Position numbers and translations under genes: made by a program
Notes under the pieces: model-generated
Told to the model about the DNA's origin: nothing
Database searches by the model: none
What the model saw: the letters and a program-made list of their open reading frames with translations, nothing else
Part shown: positions 44,765 to 58,300 of the stretch, one piece after another
Position numbering within the stretch: the stretch's first letter is position 1
How the letters are laid out: every line of letters starts with the position of its first letter
Source of the DNA: Alligator mississippiensis
Lineage: Eukaryota > Chordata > Crocodylia > Alligatoridae
DNA length: 64,000 bases
Assembly (NCBI RefSeq): GCF_030867095.1
Contig: NC_081831.1
Span: forward strand, 16,902,001-16,966,000
Reading direction: 5' to 3'

Positions 44765-46214
44765 AGCAAAATTAGTCACTTTTATTTAAAAGAAAACATT
44801 ACAAATAAGTGTGCAAAACAAGTAGTTTCCATGATTAAATACACATAAAAGCAACATGCAAACTTGACATCAAAATCTGCATAAAAGTTAATCCTTAGTA
44901 TTTTTATTACATGACGCTAAAGAAACTTGCCAAATTTAGATAACTTGTAGCTAAATCTTAAGAGTGAACTAGGACTTCAAAATTTGAAGCATCTGTGAAA
45001 TTAAATCTCAAAAGAGGGAGCTTATTAAAATTTCTTGTATTTAGTGCTAGTAATTGAGCGCTTGTGTTTCAGTTACCGATATTTTTGTGCCTTATTTCAA
45101 AAGGAAAAAAAAAGGAACATTTGCCCCTCATAGAAACATTACTTTTCCTCCTGGCTAAGTCACATGACAGCAGTTCGGGTTGTTTTATTTGCCCCAAGGC
45201 CAACACCATTTAGAATGCAGCACTTACAATGTTTGCAGGTTTAGAGCCATTATCATAAGTGTAGTTCATGTCACTTAATTCAGACCGTGTTGGCCTGTCA
45301 AGTCTTCCCGTTGAAGCACAGAGACAACTGATATTTTAGAAGCAATTGTCACAGCAGTACTCGAGTTCTGCCTGGAATGGTTGTGTTTCATTATAGACGG
45401 AATCTCCCCCATTCAGAACACGTCAGCTTCATTTGCCACAGTATCCTATCCAGTTTGCTTCATACACTGAGTAGTGGTTAGTTAGGTCAGCAGCACCTAG
45501 ATGTGCCTGTGTCTAACATGCAGTTTGGCACCTCTGACTTATTAGTGCTGACAGTTTATTCAACTTAACCAATATCATTGTGTACACATGACTAGCAGTC
45601 TGTGTACACAAGACCACCACCATTAAACCCTACTCTAGATCAGATGCAGTTTAAAACCATAGCCATATGCATCATTCCCCCCACCTCACCCATCACAAGG
45701 TTTGACAGGAGAAAGACTAGTTCTGTTTTATGGCAAGTTGCTGGTATAGCCATCTTAGTTACCTAGTATTTAGGAATTATTTCCCATCCCCCAGAGCCTC
45801 AGTAGAAGTGATGTGATGCCCCAGTTCTTCAAATTTTCATATCTTTTATCCAAGTCAGTCCTGAAGTTTGTACAACCCCCCTCTGCTATTGTGATGTGGC
45901 AGGCACTCATCCTAACTCTAAGGTAATTTCACAGTTTAACTAAAGAAACCCAATAGGCACGAGCTGTTGAAAGCCACTTCTTGAGAGTTGGAGTTGACAG
46001 TAACAAAAAAAATTCAATATTGAAAATTGGAAGAAAAATGAGTCTTAACATTACTTAGTCCTCTATATCAGTGTTTTCTGATCATGGTGGACCAGGCTTC
46101 TCAGTAGAGATCTGCTACACATCTTGATCATTACTGGACATTCATATACTGTCCTTCCATAGATGCAGAATAGCCAAGGTAGTACCTTTGACCTAGGCAC
46201 TTCCTTCAGTTCAG
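44765..46214 (-). other. WDR45B: WDR45B 3' UTR (probable)
   Basis: Repeat-free sequence follows the stop on the - strand. AATAAA signals on the - strand lie at 45189-45184, 44908-44903 and 44786-44781, so alternative 3' ends of about 1.0, 1.3 and 1.45 kb are possible. The last one is closest to the transposon-rich intergenic region. Confidence 0.6.
44781..44786 (-). terminator. WDR45B: WDR45B distal candidate poly(A) signal AATAAA
   Basis: On the + strand this reads TTTATT, and it is the most distal of three such signals after the stop. Which one is used cannot be told from sequence. Confidence 0.45.
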
Positions 46215-46321
46215 TCAGAGCTTGTCATCAGTCATTTCTAGAAACTGAGCGTAGACGTCCCTTGAGCATTCCCCTTTTTGGTTGAATAAAAATTTGTAGT
46301 AGCTACCATCTGCACATATTG
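46215..46321 (-). CDS. WDR45B: WDR45B exon 10 (C-terminus and stop)
   Basis: Read on the - strand, the acceptor is tccccag|caatat and the TGA stop is at 46217-46215. The exon encodes [19 protein letters not shown], then [15 protein letters not shown] (residues 311-344). NQKGECS differs slightly from the NPKGECI I recall for human; the rest agrees. Confidence 0.96.
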
Positions 46322-49300
46322 CTGGGGAAGGAAAAGAATCTTTTAAATCCTATGGTTTAAGAGTTCTATACACTTACTTCAGTGTGCATTTTTCAGGAAA
46401 CATTTCTCAAGCCAAGAGCACTAGTTAACTAGGCAGTGTGAAGCAAGTTACTTTTCCCAAGATATGCTGGCTTGATCCAAAACTGAGACAGGTCAACACC
46501 TTCTGCTCAGTGTCTTCTAGGTACCACTGATACTATTATCAGTCCAAATCGCCTGGGCGGTCTCAAAGCTTTTCTTGCTCACTTTTCCTGCCTAGGAGTA
46601 CAGACTGTTCTCACTCCTTGCAGCCCTCCACAGTGACCTCTCCACAGTTTCAGGCCAGATCAAGGCTCCAGTTTCTTGTCCAGACATCCTTACCCCTTTA
46701 GAGCTAGATACGAGTAGAGGGGTGGTTAGCCATGTTAGTCTGAAATCAGTCTAAAAGGTGCTGTCCTGCCTTAGCTGGTTCAGGAAGGGAAGAACTTTTG
46801 TAGGCAACAACTTAGCAAGATGCTTTGAGAAAGCAGACTGTCACTTATGAAAGCTCTTGCCTCTCTGAACCAGTTAGGTTAACATGCCACCCTGCCCTAC
46901 CTCTACAGCTGGAACTTGGTTATTGCTGGAAGTTGGGGGGCAGGGCTCAAAGGCTGGACTTTAAAACTTCAAACCAGACATCCCCAAGCTGGATGCCCAC
47001 CCAAAAGACTTACCTATGACAGCATTTGGCTCTGTTCCAAAGGCACAAATGCATGGCGAGCCCGAGGGAACCTGAAACTTGGAAAAACTCCATTTAGAAC
47101 TGAAGTATTTGGGGAGGAAACTGGCTGAAGCCAAACTAAAAAGAAAAGAAAAAATAAAATCAGTATATCCACTCATTTTGATATCAGCTCCAATTGTCAG
47201 GGCAGAGACCACAGCTCATTCAAAACTGCAGACATGTTTGATCATGTCATAGGGATGTAGCAGTCTGCTGGTGCTAGTCAGACATGTGACTGCTTTGGGC
47301 CTGGTAACCTCACTTCAAGGACTGGAAACACAATTTGCCACCTTTCAGTTAAGTCAGATGATCATTTCTCAGAAAGAAAAAGCTGTACAGGTTGTTGCCT
47401 AAATAGGTGCAGTACTGAAAAGAGAAACAGATATACAAAAGCTTTAAAACACTAGCAGAACAGCCTTCTAGAAACCATCACTAGCAGGGCCACCTGTGCA
47501 TCACAACCAAAGATTTGATGCATTAGAAGCCTTCAACCCTTCTGCCCAAGATCCACATAGCATTGCTGGCTGTGGTAAGGTCCCTGCTGGACCTTCTCCC
47601 TCTTTAAAGGTGGAAGATATTTACCTACTACAGTAATAGCATCTCTTACAGCTTTAAGCTGCTTCCTATTTCATATTCATGCAGTGTGCCAATCTTCAAC
47701 TTTTCCAAGCTCTTGACAGGTACTGGTCTGACTAAGTACTGAATTCATTAAAGAGCATTAGTTTTGGTACCAATTAGAATTGAACCTGTTTCCCATCCCA
47801 CCCCACCCCCACAGCACACTACAAAATGAACAAACTTGTACCTTGACTGCTTGTTTCTTTTGGGGTCTTCTGCAGCAAAAATATGCACTGTGCCATGGTC
47901 ACTTGATACACAGATTAGGGAAGCATCCTGGTTGAAGTTAATGCTATAGTGGAAAGCCAAAAAAAACTGCAGTTGCTTCTTAAATCAAGTCATACATCAC
48001 ATTTGGCAACAGTTTGACTATATTGTGATTCTTCTTTTAAGTATAAGGTGAATGCATCAAGGAAAAAATTGCCAGTCTTCCCGCCTACCTCCTGCTCCCC
48101 ATTTTAGACAGATGGTGAACTGCAGCACTGACGTACAGAATACATGGAACAAATCTATCAAAACTGACTGCTGCTAGCGTGCCCCTAAACTGAAGAACTA
48201 GTTTATTCGGCTCTGACCAAAGTCAACACCGTAGCAGACTGGAAAGAGGACTCCTTGAACAACAGCATTTCTAACATAAGGTCAAGAACACTTTTAAATG
48301 TTTCATCTGCAATTGCAAGGGAAGTCCCACTTCATTCCTCTAGCTGTGCTTTTAAGAGGCTGGAGAGTAGTTTAGGCAACCAAATCCCAGCCGTATCTTT
48401 GACAAAGGACCATACAGGGAATCTTCAGATAGAACCATAGAATCATAGGGCTGGAAGGGACCCTGAAGGATTATCGGGTCCAGCCCCCTGCATGAGCAGA
48501 AAAGACATCTGGGGTCAGACTACCCCAGCCAGGTGACCGTCCAGTCTTCTCTTGAAGACCTCTAGGGTAGATGATTGCACCACCTCTGGGGAGAGCTTGT
48601 TCCATAGTCTGGACACCATAGTGGTAAAGCAGTTTTTTTCCTGATGTTCAGCCTGAAACTATCTTCCAGGAGTTTGTAGCCATTGTTTCTAGTTTTCCCC
48701 AAGGGTGCCCTGGGGAACAGTTGTTCACCAAGCCCCCAATGTATGCCTCCAATATAGCAGTAAGTCGCAATCAAGTCCCCTTACAGCCTTCTTTTCTTTA
48801 GGCTGAAGAGTCTGAGATCCCTCAGCCTCTCCTCATATGGCTTGCCATGCAAGTCCCTGATCATGCGGGTGGCCCTTCTCTAGACCCTCCTGAGCTTTAG
48901 CATGTCCTTGCTGAAGTGCAGCACCCAGAACTGGATGCAATACTCCAGCTGCGGCTGCACCAATGTTGAGTAAAGTGGGAGAATCACATCTTGGATTTAA
49001 TGGAGATGCATCGGTTGATGCATGCCTCATCTGGTTCCATTCTGCCCAACGGCGCAGATCTCAGAGAACGTATGCATGCACACTAGGGGTGTGCGAAACG
49101 AGCTGTGTTTGATTTAGTCTGAATCAGGGACAGTAGTTTGATTTGGATCACTGTTCCCCGATTCAATTCGGCCAAATGCGAGTGAAGATTTGATGCAGAT
49201 TCGGAGAATCAGCAATTCAGCTACAGACACAGCTTTAAATGTTTTCTCCATATACCTTGAGGTACCAGGCACAGATCGTGAATGCTGCGATGCTGGGGTG

Positions 49301-52300
49301 GAGGGAACGTCACACAGGAGCGCAGGGGGGGCTCCCCCCACATGCTCGGTGGCAAACCCGGAACTGGACTGGAAGTACTTCTGATCCACTTCCGGGTCCA
49401 CCAAGGAGCATGCTGGGACCACACCCCCCTGGCTAGATCAGCTGCAGAGGGACCTCTGGGTGCCCCCCCCAGGAGGCACCAGTTGTGGAGCCAGGCCCCC
49501 CCTTCCCCCCAGCATGCTCCTCAGCAGAGCCACCTGCTGCCTTCGTGAGCCACCTGCTACCTTGATGTATGTAGAAAAAACATTTAAAAGCTAGGTCTGT
49601 GTCTGAATTGATTTGGAGGGTTCCAGTTTGATTTGGAGAGATTAAGAAGGCTCTCCCAATTTAATTTGGATTCGGAGATTCGGCCACTGAATCAAATCAG
49701 GGACCAAAGCTTCACACAGCCCTAATACATGCTCTGTCAGATTCAAAGAATGGAGAAGGGAAGTTAAACTTACCAGTAAATATTGGCTGCTTGTGATCCT
49801 CTTCGTAGTTCCTGGATTAAATGCCCTGATGAAGTATCAAATATTCTTATAAGGGTCCCCTGGAAAAAAGTAATGAAGTGGTTTATTAGCCAACACGGAA
49901 AGAGCCTTTGGCCTTTCCTGTATTTGCAATACCATCCAGCCTCCTGAACACCAATATTAAAAATAATTTTAAGCACTAATGTTTAACCCAAACACCCACT
50001 TGTGTCAGTCAATTAATAACTGTTTGCATTAAGATAAACTAGGTAACTTTTATTAAAGTCTAATGTTAAGAGATCTGAAAGAGAAGTTGGATTTTTTTTG
50101 ACATTGCAAACACTTTAGTGTTATGGTTTAGATAAAAATTAGCATCAGGACTAAAATAGTTTGCAAGAGCTTGCTCAACCAGCTAGAGTTGATTTTGCCT
50201 CCCTCCCCCTCTATAAGCTCTGCAAACATTATTCCAATCTTGTTTCCTCATGCTCAGCATTTCCCATCATTGCTCACTATTCTGCAAGTTCCTCAGTTTG
50301 AGCAAGGACAGCCAGCATAGAGCAAGACAAGTTACAACTTTGTGTCACTGCCAGAAAAAAATCCTTAAAACAAGCCAATGATCCTCACACCAGCTACCAT
50401 CAGGCTGTTGTAGCTGCACACACAGCATTAGTACGCTGCAGTAACTCAAGCCATCTGGCTTGCTTACTAAGGCTTTCAAACTGCTCCATCTCAGAATACT
50501 GTGTTCATGGTGAGGTTTGATTTAGTCTCAAAATTAACTTTAAAAGTACAATAAACAGCACTTGGTACTTGAAGTACCCGTTTCACTTGGTGAAGTCAGG
50601 ATAATATGGGGTGCACCAATAGAAATGTTTTGGGCCGATACAGATAGCCAATTTTTAGGAGGCATAAAATCGGCCCGGCAGCTTGAAGAGCAGTGTCCAG
50701 ATAGTAAATCTGTTATGGTGGAAGAGGAGGGGGAAGGCAACAGGTAGAGGCCCCCATGGTGAGGGAGAGTGGGGCCAGGGCAAGGCCAGGTGCCAGACAG
50801 AGCCGTGGCGCACACCATGGGGGGCACGTGCCCCCAGATCTGCATGTGGGGCAAGGGTGGGCTACCACTGTGGGCTGCACTCGGAGCAGGCAGCAGCAGT
50901 GCTGGGAGGGAGTCTACAGGGTATAGCTCCCCCAAACCCCCCCCCCCCCCCCCCCCCACCACCAGGAAGAGCCTGGTGCAGCCTCAGCTCTCCCTGTCCC
51001 CCACAGATCTGGAGGCACCCCCCCATATGCCCTCTTGGGGTGCACACAGCAGCAGGAGCCGCTCCTCCCTCCCCTGAACAAGCTGTGGCTCTATCCTGTG
51101 CCACACCCCAGGACCAATCCTTCACCATGGGGGCCTTGATCTGCCAACCCCATGCCCCTTCCCTCCCCTCGCCACCACCTTCCATCACAACCGACTTGCC
51201 ACCTAGATGCATCTCTTCAAGCTGCCAGGCTGTGCTCCTCACTGCCTGTGTGCTGCACCGAGGCTGCACGCATGCACAGAGCATTTATTGGCCACATCAG
51301 GCAAAAAAAAAAAAGCAAAAAAAAAAAAAGCCTATTTCCAACACAGTCAATTTCCTTTACATTGGTCCAATATTGGATCAGCACCAATATATCGGTGCAC
51401 CTCTAGATAAAAATGTGGGGTCAATAACAATTTAAAAGTCCAGCTACTGTTGTAAGCAATGAGACAGAAGTGCAGGAGTGCATATGTTACCACACACATA
51501 ATAATACCACCACCATCCACATGCACTGTAGCTTCAGATTTTTGCCTACCGCGTTAGCTTAGGACAACCAGGCTCCTATGTGTGGTCTTACCTTAGAGGC
51601 ATACACTATTTATTAAGGGTGAGAAGCAAAGAGGTTTAGAGTGAGATCTTTAAGTGGATCAATTATGTTGGTCCAGTAAGAGTCACCCTAAGAAATTCTT
51701 GCCCCCTCAATTTCTGGACCAGTCATGGCTCTCTTACATCGCCATTTAAAGTGATATTAGACATGGTGAAAACGAGTCCAGTCCAGTCTCAATTAAAAAA
51801 AAATAAAATAAAAAAACAAACGCACTTCTCGCCCACCAACAACTATAAAAAAGGCAAAGGGACATTCTCCTGTCCTTTAGGAAGTGGGTCTGGTTAAATT
51901 TTTAGGATCTGCCAAGATTAAGAATGAAAGGCCTGCATACCAGCTGTATATCCACATTAATGAACATCCAATATCTCCTGAAGAAGTAGTGGATGGAGTA
52001 CAACTAGCCTGACTAATTTACTTCCATGAAGGAGGGAGAGGAGGGTAGCAGAGAACACAGAAAATATCTGGCTTCACCTCCCACCTTTCTAAAGTAGAAC
52101 TCCTCAGCAAGCTGCTCTTTGCCAACCTGCTTTCTCCACACGTTTGTGACAATAGATGGGCCTCTTGCCAAGCACTCTGCTTTGCAGTCTTTCCACACTG
52201 CCTTTCAGAAAAGTAGCAAAAGCTTAAGAATACCGCAGCCCACAAACGGGAACAAACAGTGGAGGTGACCAAGGGAAGAAGGGCACAGTTTATGAAATAC

Positions 52301-55300
52301 AGAAACCTAGGCTCCCCGAGGTTTGTACCCTAGAGCACGAGTCCCACTGTCATCTGTGATGAAAAAATCCTACCTGAAGGACCCTAAATATGGGGCCTCT
52401 GAGCCTAAGAAAAAATGAGTTACGTAATCTTGAAGTCCTTCCTTGATGTACACTGCATGGGGAAGAGTCGATATCTATTTCTCCCTATTTAATTAATGGA
52501 TTGACTTCAGAAGGTAGGATTTTCAAAAGGACTTAAAGTTTCACATGTATGTCCTATTTATTACATGAAAACCATCCTATTAAACACACAAAATAAACTA
52601 AACATCCAAAAACACCTGCTTTTGGTGTAGAACGGGGGTAGGTGACCCCTGGCCTGTGCCCCATCCCTGCTTGGCACGCACGCCTTGGGGGAGGGGCTGG
52701 GGCTGCACTGCCACAACAAGGATCGGACCCCTTGCAACTCCCCTGCCGTCTGCCCTGGCATGCCAACATCTTACAAGATGGGATGCGTGTGTTTTTAGCA
52801 CTCTTCCCAAAACACTGCCAAACCCTGGTCTAGATGTTAACTGAACAGTGGCATTTTTAACTAACTACTGTCCAGCAATGTTATTCCGATTGTGAGAGCA
52901 TCATTGTAGTTGAAGAGCCACACCACAAACCAGACTTCTAATCCTCTGGTCCCATACTCCTGCATTAAGGGCTCAGAAATAGATTTGCATTACAAAAACA
53001 TTTTCTTTACAGTGCAAAAGACTGGGGAGTGGGGGGGGGGGGGGGGGCAGTACTGTTAATTCTGCAAAGGTTTCCCATCCCCCCCCCCATGGAATTTGAA
53101 AAATATTTCCAATTCATATTTTTAGCTGAGAGAACTGGGGGGGGGGGGGGGGGGGGGGGGGGGAAAGAGAGAGAAACTACTTAATTTCAGCAAAACAGAA
53201 ATGGATTAGGTTCCTGGGTCTGGAGCTTAAAAAAAAGCTGAAGAAGCCAGAAAGAATTAGCCAGTAAAGCTGCTGACTTACCTGTAAGAACATATTCCTA
53301 TCTAGCAACAAAGTTTAGCTTGAGCCCCCCCACCACACACACACATTCAAACTGGGAGTGGGGAGAAGTGACAGAAGAATGGGACATGTGAAGTAGATGA
53401 GTCTAAAAGCCTCAGTCTTTGGTGTCTCAGTAAAAATAAATAAATAAATAAATAAAATAAGAAGTCCAAAACCCTTAAGGATCCCAAATAATATCATTAG
53501 AAGAAAAGAGTTAAGCTATGCAGCAAGCATTCTAGATAGCCAAAGACCAGGGATTTGAGCAAGTCAGTTGTGTTAGTGGCAAATGAAGTAAAGTACTGAA
53601 TTATGCCAGTACCAGACTCCTGTTAAGTACCCCATCATGCTGAGCCTGTAGCAAACATTATGCAGAAATTGTGCCCACCTCAGAACCTAGATTCATCACA
53701 ACTTTAGTTTTCCAGTCATTAGTGACAGCATCCATGTATTTAACACTAGGACTAAACACTACATTCTAACAATAGCCACATACAGTAGAACATTTAAAGG
53801 ATTTCCTTACTTTTTCTGATGCTGTTGCAATTCTTGTTCCCTGAAGGTTTAAAGCTATACAGCTCAAAACTCCTTCATGAGCTGGTATGTCTACAGGAGG
53901 CTTTTCTGTGTTAGCCAGATCCACTATCTGCACATGCCCAGTATGTGTTCCAGGGAATGCAAGGAGGGAATTATTACTATTTGGACAAAGGACACAAAGG
54001 CCTGGAGAAAGAGAGAGGGCAATTTATTTTCAAAGCCTTAAACATGAATGAGCTTGAATAAATATAAGGACAGGATTTCTTAAGGCTAATCCAAGAGCAT
54101 TTGATGGTTGCCGCCATCCCAAAGTAATTATCCAGCCAGAAGTGTAATGCACAGATGCAGGGGGTTGATGCTTGGATTTTTCTTTTTAAATGGAGTGAGT
54201 AACACATCAACTTGAACTCTGAGACAGCAGCTTATTCCAAAAGTACAAACAAGCGAGTTCACATTTGTCCAATAATCTGGACATTTTCAAAAGTTAAGAA
54301 AACAAACCCCCCCCCAACTTTACAGGTTGGAATAAGAATTATATAAAAGTCTGGGAAGGTTTCGCTTTGCTGGGAGTTGGCATAGCAGAAATATTTTCAG
54401 AACAACAATGAATTTGGGAGGGGATTTACAGAAGTGCAGGACTGAAGTTCAGCCATGTAATAAGACTGATGGCCAAAAGCTGAAGTTTAAGATGTTGCAA
54501 GTTAACATTCAATTTTTTTGGCTCCCTCAAGCTCCAAACTATTTACTGAAATGGGACCATCACACCTCTTCTGAATGTAAGCCACTGGATCTGGTGACCA
54601 ACCTACTGTAGTTAACACCAACTATATGGCAGATGTGCTACTAGCATACTAGTCAAAAGATTTCTTTCCTATCCTCCCTGAGCCAATACCAATTTAATAT
54701 TCATGCACAAGGGATAGGATGCATTTGATCTAAGAAAGCTCAGCAGCAATTTAAACAGTAATTACTGCTTCAAAACGGGGAGAGAAAGCGAGCAAGCTAC
54801 AGACAATACCAGTCTTATTAATTAAAAGACTAAAGACTGGAATATTATTAACTGGTAACTTAATTCTCATCCTGGCTTGTTTGTTTCCAACCCAGAATGA
54901 CAACAGTTTAGAGCACATATTTGTAACTTCACTAGTTTTGCATTAAAAAAAAAAAGTGCTACTCCCATCTTGTTTTGAGAAGTTAAGCTTATGGCAAAGC
55001 AGAGTCAATGAAAAGGTGTCTTATACCATAATGCTTTAGAACAACCCCTGGCTTGCATTTAGCATTAAAAGCACACACTTAGCTCATAAGTTGAGTTCTA
55101 AGTAGTGTCAAGTGGGAGACAAGATTAATAAGGGCAAAATAATAAGATGGGGGCAGGAAAGTAGTTAACTATACAACTAACCTTTAGGGTTGTAGCAAGT
55201 TTCAAAGACGTGCAACTGGTGGGGATTGTGTGTGAATGTGAAAACCTTTATCATAGAGTCCAAGACTACCACAATCCTGCAACAGAAAAAACAAAAATAC

Positions 55301-58300
55301 TAATGTCTTCTCAGTCAAGACCAGGACAGTAGAGAAGTGGGGATATGTTTCAAGTACTAATATCATTAGTTCATTTCTACAGCTGTTTCTGCCTATAAAA
55401 GGCAAATTTTGTTTTGCTCTATAAACTCCCACCCTCCTGAGCAGCAGTAACCAAGAGTCCTTCAAGACTGCTTCAACCCACAGCTGTGACATCTAACAAA
55501 GCAAATTGGTTCCAGCTGTTTAGATGCTAGAACATGTTCTTCCCATATAGGAGGCAGCAGGAACTCCTTTAACACTCTCCTGTACAGAGCCAAAGTAGAA
55601 AACACCAGAAATTGCCACATGAGAACACTTCCCCCTTAGGGTGTCAAAGTCCAGCATACTTTAGATGTGATGCACTGTCCTTCATGCTTGTCCAAAGCCC
55701 AAGTTTAGATCAGTTTAATTGCCAACATAGGACTTTAAGAGTTTCTTTCCAAGAACAGCTGAGAATTTTACAAACAACTATATGCACTGCAAGTCAGTCA
55801 TGCGTTTGGTATGAGTTTTCATATCACACCTACCTATCTCTTCGCAATTTAACTGCTTTGACTTCTGTAGAAAATTCTATTTCAATGACAGTCTTCTTTT
55901 TCAGATCATCCCAGATCATCACTAAAACGGCAGAAAAATCCCATTGGCACACCAGTGATTTTTGATAAAACAAAATATTTTATGCTCAGAAACCAATGTA
56001 AATCAGTAATGAACTTCACAATAAAACTTGGGTATTGGATGAATTAGATTTTTTGGGGCTGCGCATAAAAGATGACGGGTTTTCAGAACCAGATGCTGGG
56101 GGCGGTGGGGGGACATGCAGAAATCCAGGCATCTTGAGGTAACCCATAAGTGGAGGGAGAAAAAATTATAGTGGGGGGCTGAGCACATGTGCACCCCACC
56201 CCAGCAGGTAAGTCTGTGGGGGACAGGAAGGGCAGATTGAGACCTCAGCAGTGAGGGAGGGAGTGGGGCACAGGCTGGGCCGAGTGGTGGGACAAAAATT
56301 GGAGCCTGGGTGGCTTGTCCATGGGTAGGGGGAAGGGCTCCTGCCACTGCACACCCCAGTAGAGGCCTGGGAGGCATGTGCACTCCCAATCTGTGCATGG
56401 GGTGGAGATGGCTGCCTCTGTATACTGGGCTCTGCGCCTCATAAGCCCCACAATGCCATGTGCTTCCTGCCACCAGGCAGGCAGGGGGCATGGCCTAGAC
56501 CAGCAGTGGCAGGTATGCAGGGTCACACTGTTCCTGGGGCAGCTGCAGTGGCATGCAGAACCCAGCACACAGATTGGGTGAGGGCACACGCCTCCTGGGC
56601 CTCTGCTGAGGTGCACAGTGGCAGGAGCCCTCCTGCACCCTTGGATGAGCCACCCAGGGTCCGAATGTCCCACCACCCAGCCTGGCCAGGACCTCATTCA
56701 CCCCAGCCCCTGCCCCACTCCTTCCCTCACCATAGGGGCCTCAATCTGAGCCCCCTTCCCTTTCACAATTGACTGACACTTGCCTGCCATGCTGGGTAGC
56801 CAGTGATCCACACACTACAATCCTGGCTGTGTGCACACCCTTCCCCCACCCCTGCTGCAGCTGCCCAGAACCTGTGGCCGGGCTGCCTTGCAGCCCTACT
56901 CACTGCCCCGCATGGTGGGGAGGGGGGATGGCAAAGCCCTGTTAGCCCTGACTTTCCACCGCCTATGAGATAACTCCTGCATCACAATCTGAATTAGGGG
57001 AGTGGGGGAAAATAAAAACTAAAAATAAACCTTTGGTTGCTTCACCACCCGGAGATACAGTCTGAACCTCCTCTATAGTTTAAGTTCTCCCACAAATTTC
57101 CTAGCAAGACAAACTGATTTTGTATTTCTACAGAATTTGGTGCTCAAGATTTCTTCCTGTCACTTTCCCAAACTGGTACAAGTGTTTTCCAGTTTGGAAT
57201 ATTCACTGAATATCAGTCCTAGTTTTGTAATGAACCTGGACCTTCAGCACTGGATGGTTACTTTTATCTCTATAATTCCAAGCAGCAAGGTATCACCACT
57301 GAACTTATCCTCTCAGGCAGTAGTGAACAACTTTGTACTGAAGCATACCATTGCTACATCATGTTTGCTTAGCCTTAGCACACCTGCTTAGCCAGCAAGC
57401 CAAGGATAGGGTGGTATAGATACAGAATGCAATACAAAAAAAGCTAACATTTATATAAAGAGAAAAAGCCTTAAGACAGAGGCAATGCACCTCAGCACCT
57501 TGTATAAAGCAGTCTGTCCTTCACTCTTGAGTAATTATGAGTAGAAGTAGCTGAACATGGTGTACATTTTATCAGAACTGTATGGGTCATCACTGCTTTC
57601 ATGTTATAGGCATTCATTTTAAGTGGTAGAAATAAATCTAGATACTGTAACATTTTAGATCAGGTGCACACCACACTTCAGAACACCATTAAAAAAATAT
57701 ATTAAAAAAAATATATGTCTGAGCTGCTTGTGGTTAGACCTCAGGGATCAGGCATCCCTTTATAAAAGTCTATAAGTGCTCAGTACCATACCTTTGTTAG
57801 GTGGGTATTTCGGTTTTTTTCCTCCACCCACTAATGCTAAATAGTTGCACCGAAACAACATTTCAACATGCCCAACACCTCCTTCTAGGAATTCTGGAAG
57901 ACAAAAAGAAGATGTTTATAAACTTATGGCATAATAAGTCTGAACAGAGGGGAAAATAAGTGTTCCAATGCTGTAAGAGCAACACTTTTAGGACATACTA
58001 CAGCAGTCAAAAATAGTTGTGCTCGTGCTTGTGTTAGGATTTCTTTGCATTAATGCATTGTGACAAGAAAATGCTTTAGTATAAGATGAAGACAACTGAT
58101 GGACACAGGCTCTAGAGAAACACTGCATGAGATCTCCTGTTTTCCAGCTAGGACAGGCAGAATTACTCAAAGCTGAAAGTTATGTTTAGAGCTAGGTTTG
58201 TTAGGCATCTGCTTACTGGAGAAGTTTGATTTCCGAGTTTAAGATGAAGAGTTCACATTAGATTTATTCCTACAGAACAGTGTTTTGGATGCCGTCTGAA

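Larger units (their letters stand above)
47944..49773 (-). other. WDR45B: WDR45B intron 7
   Basis: This 1.83 kb intron is largely made of two transposons, a CR1 tail (48431-49030) and a TIR element (49084-49724). Confidence 0.85.
49860..53810 (-). other. WDR45B: WDR45B intron 6
   Basis: This 3.95 kb intron holds a foldback element (50606-51405), a weak SINE-tail-like match (about 51650-51740), a hAT-like MITE (52633-52827), two long G-runs (53031-53047, 53137-53163) and an AAAT microsatellite (53432-53460). Confidence 0.85.
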
